Part shown: one piece after another, positions 20,702 to 30,343 of the stretch
Layout of the letters: every line of letters starts with the position of its first letter
Position numbering within the stretch: the stretch's first letter is position 1
Source: Globisporangium splendens
Lineage: Eukaryota > Oomycota > Peronosporomycetes > Pythiales > Pythiaceae
Direction of reading: 5' to 3'
DNA: 64,000 nt
Assembly (NCBI GenBank): GCA_006386115.1
Contig: VFIW01000050.1
Location: forward strand, 419,339 to 483,338
The notes under the pieces: generated by a model
Told to the model about the DNA's origin: nothing
Databases searched by the model: none
What the model saw: only the letters and a program-made list of their open reading frames with translations
Translations under genes and position numbers: made by a program

Positions 20702-23545
20702 ATGGCAATGGTGAACCAGCAAAAGTCCAAGTGTCAACTGCGTCTCGAGGAGCGATCGCGCGCGTACCAATGGCAATTGCAGCAGCACCATGCCGCCGAT
20801 GCTGCAAGCATCAACTCAAGTGCCACCACCAATGCTGACACCAATCACAAGAAAAACGCGGCCCAATTGGCGGCGCAGATGTACTCGCGCATCGCGCGTG
20901 CCACGGAAGCGCGCATCTCGCGGCAGAAGCAGCGCAAGGCGCTGGCGCGCGAGCGCGTACTGCACGCGCAGCAGGTCGCGAAAGAGCAGCACGCCAAGCG
21001 CCGCGCCGCGCTCAGCAGCAGCCGAGTGGCTACGCGCGAGAAGCTCGAGGTCGCCAAGCAGCGGCGGCTCTCGACGCTGGAGCAGACGCAGATGAGCTGC
21101 AAGCGCCGGGTGGAGCGCGTGCGAGAGAAGGTTCAGTCGGTGAAAGCCGTGCAGAAAGGGTGCAGTGAGCGCGCGAGACGAGCACTGGAGCGGCAGTTGG
21201 GCGACGCCGCGCTGCGCCGCGAAGAGCAGACGCAGCGGATGGTGCAGCGCCTCTCGGAGCGCTGGCAGAGCGTTGAGAGCGTCAAGGACCGTGTGGCGCG
21301 CGCCAAGTTCATCCAGCGATGGTACCGTCGCCACGTGGACGCGCGCAAGAACGCCAGCTCGCTGCAGCTCAGCACGGCGCACGTCGCGCGCGTGGTCAAG
21401 TGCTGGCAGCAGATCGCCACCAAGGGCTTTGAGGAAAGCATGATGCTGCTCCAGGACCGAGAGCTCTCGCGCGCCGCGCAGTATGTGCTGCGTGTGCTGC
21501 TCCCCAGCGCCGCGGCAGGCGACCAATCGCCGAGTAAGGAGGCGCCGAGTCCGCGCAGAGGCAGCGCGTCGTTCCGCGTGCTGCTCATGGTCGGGATGAT
21601 CGCGTTCCACCCGAGCGAGATCATGGAGGCGGGCAAGTGCGAGCGCCTGGCATATGCAGCCAAGAAGACCCACGACGACATGCTGCGCATCTACGGGCTG
21701 CTGCAGCACGGCACGGCGCGCGAACTCAAGACGTGCGTCGCGCGCCTGGAAGCGCACTTCGCGTTCTACTTTGAATCGTTTACACGCTGGAAGCAGAACG
21801 ACGCCGAGCGCCTCGCCACCGAGATGCTGCGCTCATACCATGACATTTACAAGATGAAGCTGCAGTACGTGGCCAAGACCCAGACGGTTCACGAGGGCGA
21901 CGGCGTGCATCAGCTCGTGCATCAGACGGAGAAGCAACTGCTGCAGTTGAGGAGCGCGTTGGCACACGTGATCGGCAAGGACGACACGTTGGCGCGCGTT
22001 GCGGCCGTCGAGCGCAGCGTGGAGCAACAGGGAACCAGCAGCAGGTCCGAGTCTGAGGTATCGGAGGACGAAGGGGAACGGATTAATGCGGATTCGGCAC
22101 GAGACAATGCGTCACCAGTGGCTCCAGCACAACAATCAGCAGCGCCACAAGCCCACCAGTATCACGATGATGCTGCGCACCCGCCAGTGCAGATTGAGTC
22201 GCTGCTTTCCGACGATAAACTGGTGCATGAACTGATTCTCAACCCATCGTTCCGGATCCCACAGGTCGAAGATGGAGCTCAGAGTGGATCGTTGGCGGCG
22301 CGCGTGCGCGACCAGATGCTGCAGGCGTTCTGGGACCAGGTGGTCGCATCGAACGACATCCCGACGCTCCTGGCGCGCACTGAGGAACTGAGAGTGGAGT
22401 TTGCGAACGTTATGAAGATCCGCCCGGACCTGGTGGAGGATGTTAATCTGGCACTGCAGACTGGCGCTCTTGAAGCCATGATGCAGCACCCAGAAGCCAA
22501 TTTCCTTGAGATTAAAGCGCGTTGTGTCCGCATTGTGCAGGCGATTCTGCAAGCTGAGGCGCCAGCACGCAACGACGCCACTAATGCGTTTCTAAAGCAG
22601 TTTGAAGAAGGATTTGCGGCGTTGCAGGCTGCTGGCGACAATGGTAATGCCAACGTGCCAGCCGTGCTCTTGCTTGTCGATTTTTTAGCGTTTGCGCTGC
22701 GCAAAGTGGAGGAGCTGCGCGTGGATTTGATGAATGCGCACTTTGGGATGCTTGCGACGTACCTGCAGCGCCATGGCGCCGAGTACGAGCAAAAGAATCT
22801 GCACGAGAAGCTCGCAGCGGGCACGCGTTTCGAAATGACAGAGAAATGGTTGGCGTTGGAAATGACAAAGTACTGGGGAATGCTGTCAGACGACGAGAAA
22901 GACCGCATGGCGCGCTACGATTCTGACGCGTTTTCCAAGTTTCTGCGTCAAAGTATGATGGCGTTGATTGGGACACACATTGAAGGCACCTCGGGTGTGT
23001 GGCCCGAATCGTTTGCGCTCGACGTGGACCGCATCCGCGGCTTCCGCGACGCCATGGACCGCATCACGATCGTCGCGAGTCTGCTGGTCGTCGTCCAGGA
23101 GCACGTCGCGCGCCGTCGGCTCGCGGTGCCGCGTGACTTTTTCCGCCGCATTGGCTCTCAATTGATGACACTGTTGCTGTCTCCAGGCATCTCTGGCGCG
23201 CATTTAGTCACTCAAGCTGCCCAGGAGATTCGAACTCTGGAGGCAAAGCGCACGCAGCAAAGCGAGGAATACGAAGTTGAGCTCGACGCGCTTGAGCAGC
23301 GGCTCCACGGCGCGTTTGGCACGGCGAACCCAGTGTTCAAATTGTTTTCCGATCGCGTGTTCTCGACCATTTTGAATGCGCAGCTCGACGAAGACAGCGA
23401 GATGGAGGTGCATGCGTCGCTGGCGCCGTTTGACGCGGACTTGCGGGAGCTGGCAATGGCGATGCGCGAGTTGGCGAAGCACAACGAGACCGTGTACGCG
23501 TCGCTGTACAATGCGATCGTCAAGCAACTCGTCGCTGCCATGTGA
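20702..23545 (+). CDS. TCP11 (T-complex protein 11) domain protein
   Basis: 947 residues in one open frame. Residues 1-210 are rich in Arg, Gln and Lys and form long basic helices, probably coiled coil. An IQ-like motif (FIQRWYRR) lies near residue 208. The TCP11 domain runs from about 250 to the end, with FRVLLMVGMIAFHPSE, a helical KTHDDMLRIYGLL stretch and the terminal HNETVYASLYNAIVKQL. An acidic Ser/Gln-rich linker lies near 440-500. The family is found in animals, plants and protists, and its biochemical role is poorly defined. The start at 20702 is chosen over 20513 because the upstream part looks non-coding and a promoter-like motif overlaps it. The gene converges on CNOT9, with stops 186 bp apart. 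Confidence 0.8.
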   Translation: MAMVNQQKSKCQLRLEERSRAYQWQLQQHHAADAASINSSATTNADTNHKKNAAQLAAQMYSRIARATEARISRQKQRKALARERVLHAQQVAKEQHAKRRAALSSSRVATREKLEVAKQRRLSTLEQTQMSCKRRVERVREKVQSVKAVQKGCSERARRALERQLGDAALRREEQTQRMVQRLSERWQSVESVKDRVARAKFIQRWYRRHVDARKNASSLQLSTAHVARVVKCWQQIATKGFEESMMLLQDRELSRAAQYVLRVLLPSAAAGDQSPSKEAPSPRRGSASFRVLLMVGMIAFHPSEIMEAGKCERLAYAAKKTHDDMLRIYGLLQHGTARELKTCVARLEAHFAFYFESFTRWKQNDAERLATEMLRSYHDIYKMKLQYVAKTQTVHEGDGVHQLVHQTEKQLLQLRSALAHVIGKDDTLARVAAVERSVEQQGTSSRSESEVSEDEGERINADSARDNASPVAPAQQSAAPQAHQYHDDAAHPPVQIESLLSDDKLVHELILNPSFRIPQVEDGAQSGSLAARVRDQMLQAFWDQVVASNDIPTLLARTEELRVEFANVMKIRPDLVEDVNLALQTGALEAMMQHPEANFLEIKARCVRIVQAILQAEAPARNDATNAFLKQFEEGFAALQAAGDNGNANVPAVLLLVDFLAFALRKVEELRVDLMNAHFGMLATYLQRHGAEYEQKNLHEKLAAGTRFEMTEKWLALEMTKYWGMLSDDEKDRMARYDSDAFSKFLRQSMMALIGTHIEGTSGVWPESFALDVDRIRGFRDAMDRITIVASLLVVVQEHVARRRLAVPRDFFRRIGSQLMTLLLSPGISGAHLVTQAAQEIRTLEAKRTQQSEEYEVELDALEQRLHGAFGTANPVFKLFSDRVFSTILNAQLDEDSEMEVHASLAPFDADLRELAMAMRELAKHNETVYASLYNAIVKQLVAAM

Positions 23546-23731
23546 GTCCAATCGATATTTGCATGAGGTTAGGAAAAATGACGCTGCTTGCATGCATGAT
23601 CCGTTAATCTTCACTGTTTGTTTGCACACCGTTTGCTTTTATTTGTTACCCCATGCGCTTCGTAGCCTTGCTGCTGCTTTCATACAATCAAAAGTCCTCT
23701 ACCATGTTTGCCACTTGCACTTACAGTTAGC

Positions 23732-24935
23732 TCATGCGTTCGCGAGTCGCGAGCCCACGGCACCGCCAGCTCCGAGTCCAGCAGCGCCAGCCACTCCTCC
23801 TTCGGTCGTGGTGCCAATATTGTACAACAGTTGCGCGAGCCATCGGCTGGTCGTGACGTCGTCCTTCAGGGCTTCGTCGAACGTGTGGTTGCGCAGCGCG
23901 TCCGGCAAGCACTGGCGCAGCGCCTCCTTCGCTCGCACGTTGTCCGAGAGACGCAAGTAGCAGCGGATGATGTGCTTCAGCAGACGCGGCGCCGGCGCCT
24001 CGACGAGCACGCCGACCATCTTGCTCAGCACGGTGCCCACGGCGTAGAAGCGCTCAGGCGTGTGGCAAATGTACGTGAGCCCCATCTCGTCCAACAGGAT
24101 CTTCTGCACAATGAACGTCGCGACCTGTATGGTTGTGCGCACGGAAGGGGGCAAACCGCAGTATAAGTGAGAGACTTGATGAACACATATAGAACGAGAG
24201 CAATAGGGCGTCACACCGTCTTGGACAATTCGCTTCCGGCCTCCATGATGCGGAGACACAGCGGGATGATCTCCGTTTGCAGCAAGAAATTGATCACGTC
24301 CGAGTCGTCAATCTACAGCCAATGAATAAAATGCACCCGTCAGTAAGCTTGTGTCAGAGTGAACTTGGTGATGATTATAACGAATACAATGCAGTGAACC
24401 TTGACAAGCGCGCCGATAACGCCGAGACTCGTCAGGCGCAGGTACTCGAACGGACGGTTCTTGCTCACGGTGTTCAAAAACGGATACAGGTACAGCGGAA
24501 TGTGCGCTACAGCAGACAGCATATCAAGTACGTTCTTGTTAACATAGAAGCACATGGAAAGGCACTGCATTTCCCCCTTTTCTATAGAGAAACAAGAGGG
24601 GAGGGGTCGTTCTTTCTCGACGTACCATTCAGGAAATGCGTGCGGGTCTCGGAGTGCGACGCGACGCACTGCAGCAGCGCGAGCGCGTTGCAGACGCGGT
24701 TCGACGCGTGCGCCGTGAGCTGCGGCGGCGACAGCAGCGGGTAGATCGACACGATCTCCTGCAGCAGCGCGGCGACGGTGCCGAACGAGTGCCAGAGGAT
24801 CGGCGCGAGCTCGGGAAACTCCTCGCGCTTCTTGCTGAGCTCGAGAAGCGCGCTCTCGCGCTGGTCCGGCACCGAGAGCTCGAGCACGAGCGGGTAGAGC
24901 TGCTCGGGTCCCTCCATCGTTGCAGCCATGTCCAT
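23732..24935 (-). CDS. CNOT9: CNOT9 / Rcd1 subunit of the CCR4-NOT complex, four exons
   Basis: Exons read on the minus strand are 24935-24626, 24506-24400, 24312-24217 and 24124-23732. Together they give 906 nt and a 301-residue protein with phases 1, 0 and 0. All introns are GT..AG. The armadillo-like Rcd1 domain is very conserved: [74 protein letters not shown] and [14 protein letters not shown] [10 protein letters not shown]. The C-terminal 25 residues are Gly/Ala-rich and not conserved. CNOT9 docks deadenylase partners in cytoplasmic mRNA decay. The open frame continues upstream of 24935, but conservation begins just after this ATG ([10 protein letters not shown]). Confidence 0.92.
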
Positions 24936-25269
24936 TCGCGCGTCGGGGCTCAGTGCGCGCACACAGATGATGAAGAAGGAAGACGTTGACGCGCTTCTGT
25001 AGCTGCTCGCTGTTGGGATTGTTTGGCGTCGCACAGGATGCGCCAAAATGGAGGTTTCAGGAATTGACAAATACGATCTAGTTTATTTCTTATTTACGAA
25101 TAAGGATCGTATTGTAGTGATATATTTCAGAGAAAGACAATGGTGCGTGCCCTTTCTATACAGATACAAGTTCAACTCACGTATCGATTCTTTCCATTTA
25201 TTTATACAGGCTGTGGAGAAACGACCATGACGCAAAAGGGGAAAACAATTTACCATCGAAATTAAAGAA
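24936..25269. other. Short intergenic region between CNOT9 and the membrane protein gene
   Basis: CNOT9 upstream sequence followed by an AT-rich stretch that is probably 3' UTR of the membrane protein gene. No gene seen. Confidence 0.5.
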
Positions 25270-27306
25270 TTAAGTATACAAGATGTTTTGTACAAAAGGG
25301 TAAACCTGACCATTCTCCAACATTACGCCTAGCATCACCACCAGGTTGACAAGGTTGACAATGTTCACGATGGCGCCAATGATACTCTCAAGCTTAGAAG
25401 ACACGCCAAAGGCCAGAATCATGCCTCCAATGCACGTGACCAGCGCGGCAATTTTTCCGCTTACTTCTATCAAATTGTTGAGCGGGTCACTGAATGGCGT
25501 GCCGTAGGATGTAAGCGTCACGATGAGCAGGTAAATCGCGCACGAAATCGCGCCGCGAACTCCGAGTTGCTGGACCGCGACCAAAGGAAGGATGAGCGCC
25601 ACTTTGAAAAGCAACTGAAACACTTTATAGAAGCTCCATTTGCTCTCAAAGCCGGCATAAAGCGAGCGGTATGGACAACGCAATTGTGCTGGGTCGTTCG
25701 CGATTAATCTCGCGTACACTTTGTCGTCAAACGGAACCTCTTCGCCATCCAAGTCGTAAGTGACGAGTGGGTTTTCCAGTGAGCCTGTGGGTCGATTCTC
25801 CTTGATCGCACGCACGAGAAGCAGCGGGAGCGGGATGGCGAACGTTACGAACAGCACCACGGCAAACAGTTCCAGCAGCGGCTAGATTTTGAGATCCCCG
25901 TAGCGTTCTTTGATTAAGTTTGTTGAGAGCATGCTGCTTTTTCCGTCGTTTTCTGTAGCTGGCTTTTTAACAATTGCTGCGACGAGAATCTCTACGGACA
26001 GCCTTGTCAACGGCAAGTAGATCGTCAAGCAACCTGTGATCACGTATGTGGACATCTTGACGCGCGTTTGCTGAGTAGCTGCCAACTGTGCCCATGTGGT
26101 GCCTTCATGGCCATGACGAACCTCGTCGGAGCGCTTGTGCAAGTGCCTCCCCATGAAAACAAACCACAGGAAGCAGACATACCCGATGCAGATACAAACA
26201 AGCAGCAGGATGCACCCAAGGTCGATGAGTTGTTCTCGCTTGTTGCTCCAGATTGCTGAAAAGTTGGCTGACACGACGTCGTAGATCGCTCGGAACACTG
26301 CCTGTATGTTGCGCACGATGGGCGAGTCTTGGTTGTCGAGAATCGTCCCATACAAATTTGTGAAGAGGAGGCTCACAGTTTGACAGAAGTCACGAAGGAT
26401 CCCAAAGCGCAGCAAAGGTGGCAGCATGGCCAGAAAAGACGTACATGCGCCAACACTCGCACCATTCACGATAGCAACCATAGCAGCGTCGAGACTCTCG
26501 CGAGACTCTGTGAACGCCTTGTCAAGATTCGCGAACTCTTCTTGCACGATAAGTCGAGTGAGTGGGGAGTTGTACACATCGATAACTCCCTGCTGTACCA
26601 CGTCCAGTAGAGGTGAATCTGCAATGTGATTGATGGATTCCTTGATTTGAGACGCAAACTGTTCGAGTTCCCTCCACTCCGAGGAGATGGCGTGTGAGCA
26701 AAGCGCTTGGAGCTCCAGCAGTTTATCTTTCGGCAGCGCGTGTGAGACCAGATGCGCATGAGATTTCAATTCGCCGACCATGGACGCAGCGAGTGGTGTA
26801 CCCTGTTCGACCATTTCCTTCACGGCATCTTGCAGTTCGGCGCTGACAGTCGAAGAAAGTGCCATGGACGAATGGGATGCCGCAAGCAAGAGTCGACCGA
26901 TACTCGCCACGCTCTCTTTCACGTCAACGATTCCATCTGCTATGGCTTTGGCTGCTGCTTCTTGTAAAGGCTGGAGATCCAACGTATCGGGGAGTAGCTC
27001 TTTCGTCGCAGCGTGAACAAAAGACCCGAGTCCCATGATCTCCGTGTTCGCAGTTGAAGAGGATGCAGCATTTCCGACTGCGCTGCGCAATTCAGCGAGC
27101 CTCGCCAACGGCATCTTGGTGAGGCATTGCGCGAGTTCCTTGGAGCGATGAAGCTCCTCGACAAAGCCTTGCTGCAGAGGGAGTCCAGCGTCAGCCATCT
27201 GCTGGAGAGCATTCTGACAATCCGCGCTGATACCTCGCGCGAGCACCGAGACCAAGACGCGACCGACAACTTGGATCTCTTCGATGGGTGTGCGTCTCGT
27301 GCTCAT
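25270..27306 (-). pseudogene. Polytopic membrane protein interrupted by one in-frame TAG
   Basis: The frame from 27306 gives 474 residues, then TAG at 25882-25884. It then continues in the same frame for about 204 codons to 25270. The N-terminal 320 residues are helical and probably extracytoplasmic or amphipathic. Membrane segments follow: LGCILLLVCICIGYVCFLWF, YVITGCLTIYLPL, then after the stop LFAVVLFVTFAIPLPLLL and four more hydrophobic helices to the C-terminus. The two halves together read like one transporter- or channel-like protein. The TAG could be a nonsense change, a sequence error, or the last bases of an intron (..CTAG), but no pyrimidine tract precedes it. I do not recognise the family. 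Similar large membrane proteins are common in oomycetes. Confidence 0.55.
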
Positions 27307-27554
27307 AGTTTGAACACTCCCTACAGTTCACACGAGCTCGATCTCGAAATGCACAAACACATCAGCGTGTGCTCATAATATGAGCATTCAGTTCCCATTT
27401 TGTCCATTTAGTATTATTAGATGAACAAAACGAGAACTCAATGGGAGATGCCTATTTTGAGTCTTCGTGAGTCACAATAGGCAACAAAAAGACTGAAGAT
27501 CTTTCCCGGCTTTGCTACATTGTTGGTCAGTTTTGGGGTTGTCACCCAGTCTTG

Positions 27555-27843
27555 GAACGCTTCCAGTATCCGACGATCGGAGAGCATGGCGACTTTGAGG
27601 GTCCACTTCTGTTTGCGCTTGCGTCACAGCGGTAGCACCAACATGCTTGACGATTTGCGGAGCAGTAGGGTGGCTAGTGAACACCCTCATTTGGGTAAAT
27701 GGTTCAGCAACGGCGCATTGCTATCCATCCAAACGATGGTGCGCGTTTTACTTTACTCGAGACTCGGCGTCGCAGGCAAGCAGCGGTACTTGAGAGTGCT
27801 CAGGCGCAACTCCGACAGAGATTAAACGAGCCTATGAGCAGCG
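27555..27843 (+). pseudogene. Old decayed fragments of a Crinkler-like gene and of a DNAJC22-like gene
   Basis: 27555-27735 aligns by eye with the N-terminal part of the Crinkler-like ORF (ATCGGAGAGCATGG..GAGGGTCCACTT), with many changes and stops. 27766-27843 aligns with the start of the J domain of the DNAJC22-like gene (AAGCAGCGGTACTTGA.. AGAGATTAAACGAGCCTA), with two small deletions. Both are much more diverged than the adjacent inverted-repeat arm, so they date from an earlier duplication. Confidence 0.55.
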
Positions 27844-28113
27844 GACAAGTACGCGAAAAGCAGTGAGGACGAAGAAGCGAAAGCGCACGCGCAATTGATG
27901 TTTTATAGAATTCAGGAAGCGTATGAGAAGCTGCAGCCGGGTCCCGAAATGTCAGGCCGTTGGAGCGAGGAATTATGAAGATATTTGAGTCCACTATGGA
28001 CTCACTAACAATCTGAAGTTGGAGCGGCAGTTAGGCTGAGAGCAGAAGCAAAAAGGTGGTGCCTTTTGTTCCCCGTCAGTTAAAGAATTGCCACCGCGGG
28101 AGGACAAAGCAGG

Positions 28114-29193
28114 ATGACAACTCGGAAATGGTTCGAGCTCATCGACGAACGCGGCCAAACGGGGGTAACCGATGTTACAGCAGACGACAACGAGACGATT
28201 GTTCGTTTCCGAAAGCGAGTGAAGACCGAGTCCCCAAACACACTTGCACACGTCGCCCCGTCCAAACTCATCGTTTACGCGAACCGAGCTGCTTTCGACG
28301 CGAAGCAGGCGCCGCTTGAAGAGCACGCGCCGATTGGAGAGCATGGCAACCCAGAAGGTCCACTTGTGGCTGTGGTTGCGCCGCAGCAGCAGAGTAATGT
28401 TGCTGTCAATTCTCGGAGTCACGCGTTGCGCACTCGAGTCGACGCATGGTTCGGCAACGACACGCTATCATCCGCCGAAATGAAAAGACCCAAGTCGAGT
28501 GGAGGAGAAGTTGATTTCCAGACTACGAGGTATCTTGAAATGACTCTCTTGCCTCCGTTGGCGCACCCAATGGTGCGATTTAAGGAGATTATGGAAAGGA
28601 AGGCGAACGTTGTGATCTTTGGCGAGTTGATGGACAGGACCAAACCGATTTTGGAGAAGCATTGGAATGTCAACATGATCGTGACGGGCACAGAGGGGAC
28701 TGACTTGAGTCGATTCTACGTCTATGCAGCCTATCAACTGATTTTCCAGCACCACGAGAAAGCCAAATCGCTCCCTTCCTTTGACTTGGTGTTGAATTTC
28801 CGCGACACGTATCACAAGTATTGTGCCAGCACGAAGGAGCTCACTTTGCTGACAGCTGACGGAGTTTACGACATATCACTAGAGGATCGTGTGCTTCGGC
28901 TGATCGAGGGCGAGTCGTCGCTACTTGTTGGCTGGAGAGGTGTGTCGATCCTCTTTGCTGCTGTGGGACTTCCTGACATGCACAGCTACGCGAAAGTCGA
29001 CTCGTACACGTACGTGTTGCCAGTGTGGATGTTAGACGAGCTGCAAGCGTTGAATGCAATCCTTCGCGATGACCTGCAGCTGCCGGAAGACGTTCTGAGT
29101 GAGAGATACTACAGGTATGGCGGCATCCCGAGACTCATCTTTATGGCCATGATACGAGAGAATGAAGGAGCGTACAAGAGAGCCATCAATTGA
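28114..29193 (+). pseudogene. Crinkler (CRN)-like effector gene, left copy, ended by a premature TGA
   Basis: 359 codons from 28114. The N-terminal roughly 90 residues look like the ubiquitin-like Crinkler header (KLIVYANRAAFD... EGPLVAVV). A P-loop-type region follows (MIVTGTEGTDLSRFYVY) in which the usual GKS/GKT of Walker A is replaced, so nucleotide binding is doubtful. The TGA at 29194-29196 stands where the right copy has a serine codon. Homologous coding sequence continues about 48 codons beyond it. Crinklers are oomycete proteins that can act in host cells, and many genomes carry mostly broken copies. No signal peptide is evident. The call rests on motif resemblance seen by eye. Confidence 0.6.
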
Positions 29194-29518
29194 CTCAGCG
29201 ATGCGGACATCGTGCGGTATATCAAAGACGGTTGTGGCTTGAGAGACCAAGACAGAAACTGCATCTACCGAGTCCTGCGGATGGTGCCAGGTGAACGCGA
29301 TTTTCGAGCGAAGTACCATTGAGACTTTTTGTCGAAGCATGCCGCCGAAGCATTTAAACGACCATAGAGCGAGTAGTTTGACGACAAAAGAACCTACGAC
29401 GGTGTTTCGGAGTCCGCTTGAGTGCATATGATTGATGGACGACTCGGGACGAATGTTGGTGGCAAGGTAAACGAGTCGAAATATATGTATTTGTGTTAAG
29501 AAAGCGCAGCTTTGTACC

Positions 29519-29796
29519 TTATGCTGCCTCTTCTCCGAACTGCTTCAGCGCTTCAATCTGCTGTTCCTTGGACAACCGGATGCGTCCTCGCCAATGTTCC
29601 TGGAGCCGCAACGGCTGGTTGTCAGTCAGCGCCTCGACCATCTGCTGCACGTCTTCTTTCGAGTTGAGCATGCCGAACCAGTCGCCGCTGGGGTACACGA
29701 CGCAGTTCCCAGCGTACCGATGACCACCGTAGTGACTCGCAGCCCAGAGGTGCAGCGGGATCTTGGCGTCTGTCGCGATCTCGTCCAGCCACTGGA
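29519..29796 (-). pseudogene. Orphan copy of the terminal exon of the AIM32-like gene
   Basis: The minus-strand frame ending at 29519 encodes the last 92 residues of the AIM32-like protein (HYGGHRYAGN.. KQFGEEAA) with no amino-acid difference from 31450-31728. It starts abruptly at 29796 in the middle of exon 6 and has no upstream exons in this orientation. An open frame continues to 29971 by chance. Confidence 0.8.
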
Positions 29797-30312
29797 GTAT
29801 CGAGTGGAGGCACTGCAACACAGCCTCCAAATTCGCCACAGTGCGCACAAGTCCGAGTTTGACGCGATTTATAACTCGTGATACACACCTGTGGATGTAA
29901 TATTTATGAGATGGTGTGGCATACGTGGTAGCCACATAAAGTAGCATGAACTGCGCTTTCGAGCAATGCATGTGGGGCAGTGCAAAGGCTTCGTCTGTGG
30001 CATTTCCATGAAAAGCAACGGCATCTTTTCGGTCTCACACGTCACAGATTTGACCAACGTTCCGACTCTCAAGTGTGTGTTGAACCTCTTCAAACGCATG
30101 CTACGGTGTAATCATGTCACTATTAAATTTCACAGTATTCGATTGTGGCTGTTTCACAAATCCTCGACTATGATTGGCTGCTGCCACGCGTCATTATGGC
30201 TAATGCCACCATACGATCACACAACAACAGAGTGTTGGTCGTTATGATGCCGGTTTTCGCCACCGACTCGTGATTGCCACAAATAGCGGATGCCGTTTGA
30301 TTGACATGAGGA
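29797..30312. other. Spacer between left arm and AIM32-like gene
   Basis: Upstream region of the AIM32-like gene inside the inverted-repeat spacer. No ORF worth naming and no RNA gene seen. Confidence 0.5.
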
Positions 30313-30328
30313 GCTCATTCCTCAATTT
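30313..30328 (+). promoter_or_regulatory. Oomycete Inr+FPR core promoter, exact consensus match
   Basis: GCTCATTCCTCAATTT fits GCTCATTYYNCAWTTT at every position. It lies 16 bp before the ATG at 30344. It is the best single marker in the window that the host is an oomycete. Confidence 0.8.
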
Positions 30329-30343
30329 GTGTCACTCGAAACG

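Larger units (their letters stand above)
27844..29796 (+). repeat. Left arm of a 1.95-kb inverted repeat
   Basis: Reverse-complement copy of 31450-33403. It contains the last roughly 45 codons of a DNAJC22-like gene, a Crinkler-like ORF and the last 92 codons of the AIM32-like gene, all truncated at the arm ends. The flanking genes are complete only next to the right arm, so the left arm is the derived copy. Both outer parts are almost identical to the right arm. The middle differs at about 4% of bases. Confidence 0.9.

Noticed and set aside
20816..21757. Minus-strand 313-codon frame within the TCP11 gene
   Set aside because: Antisense of an Arg/Gln/Ala-rich helical region; no family features.
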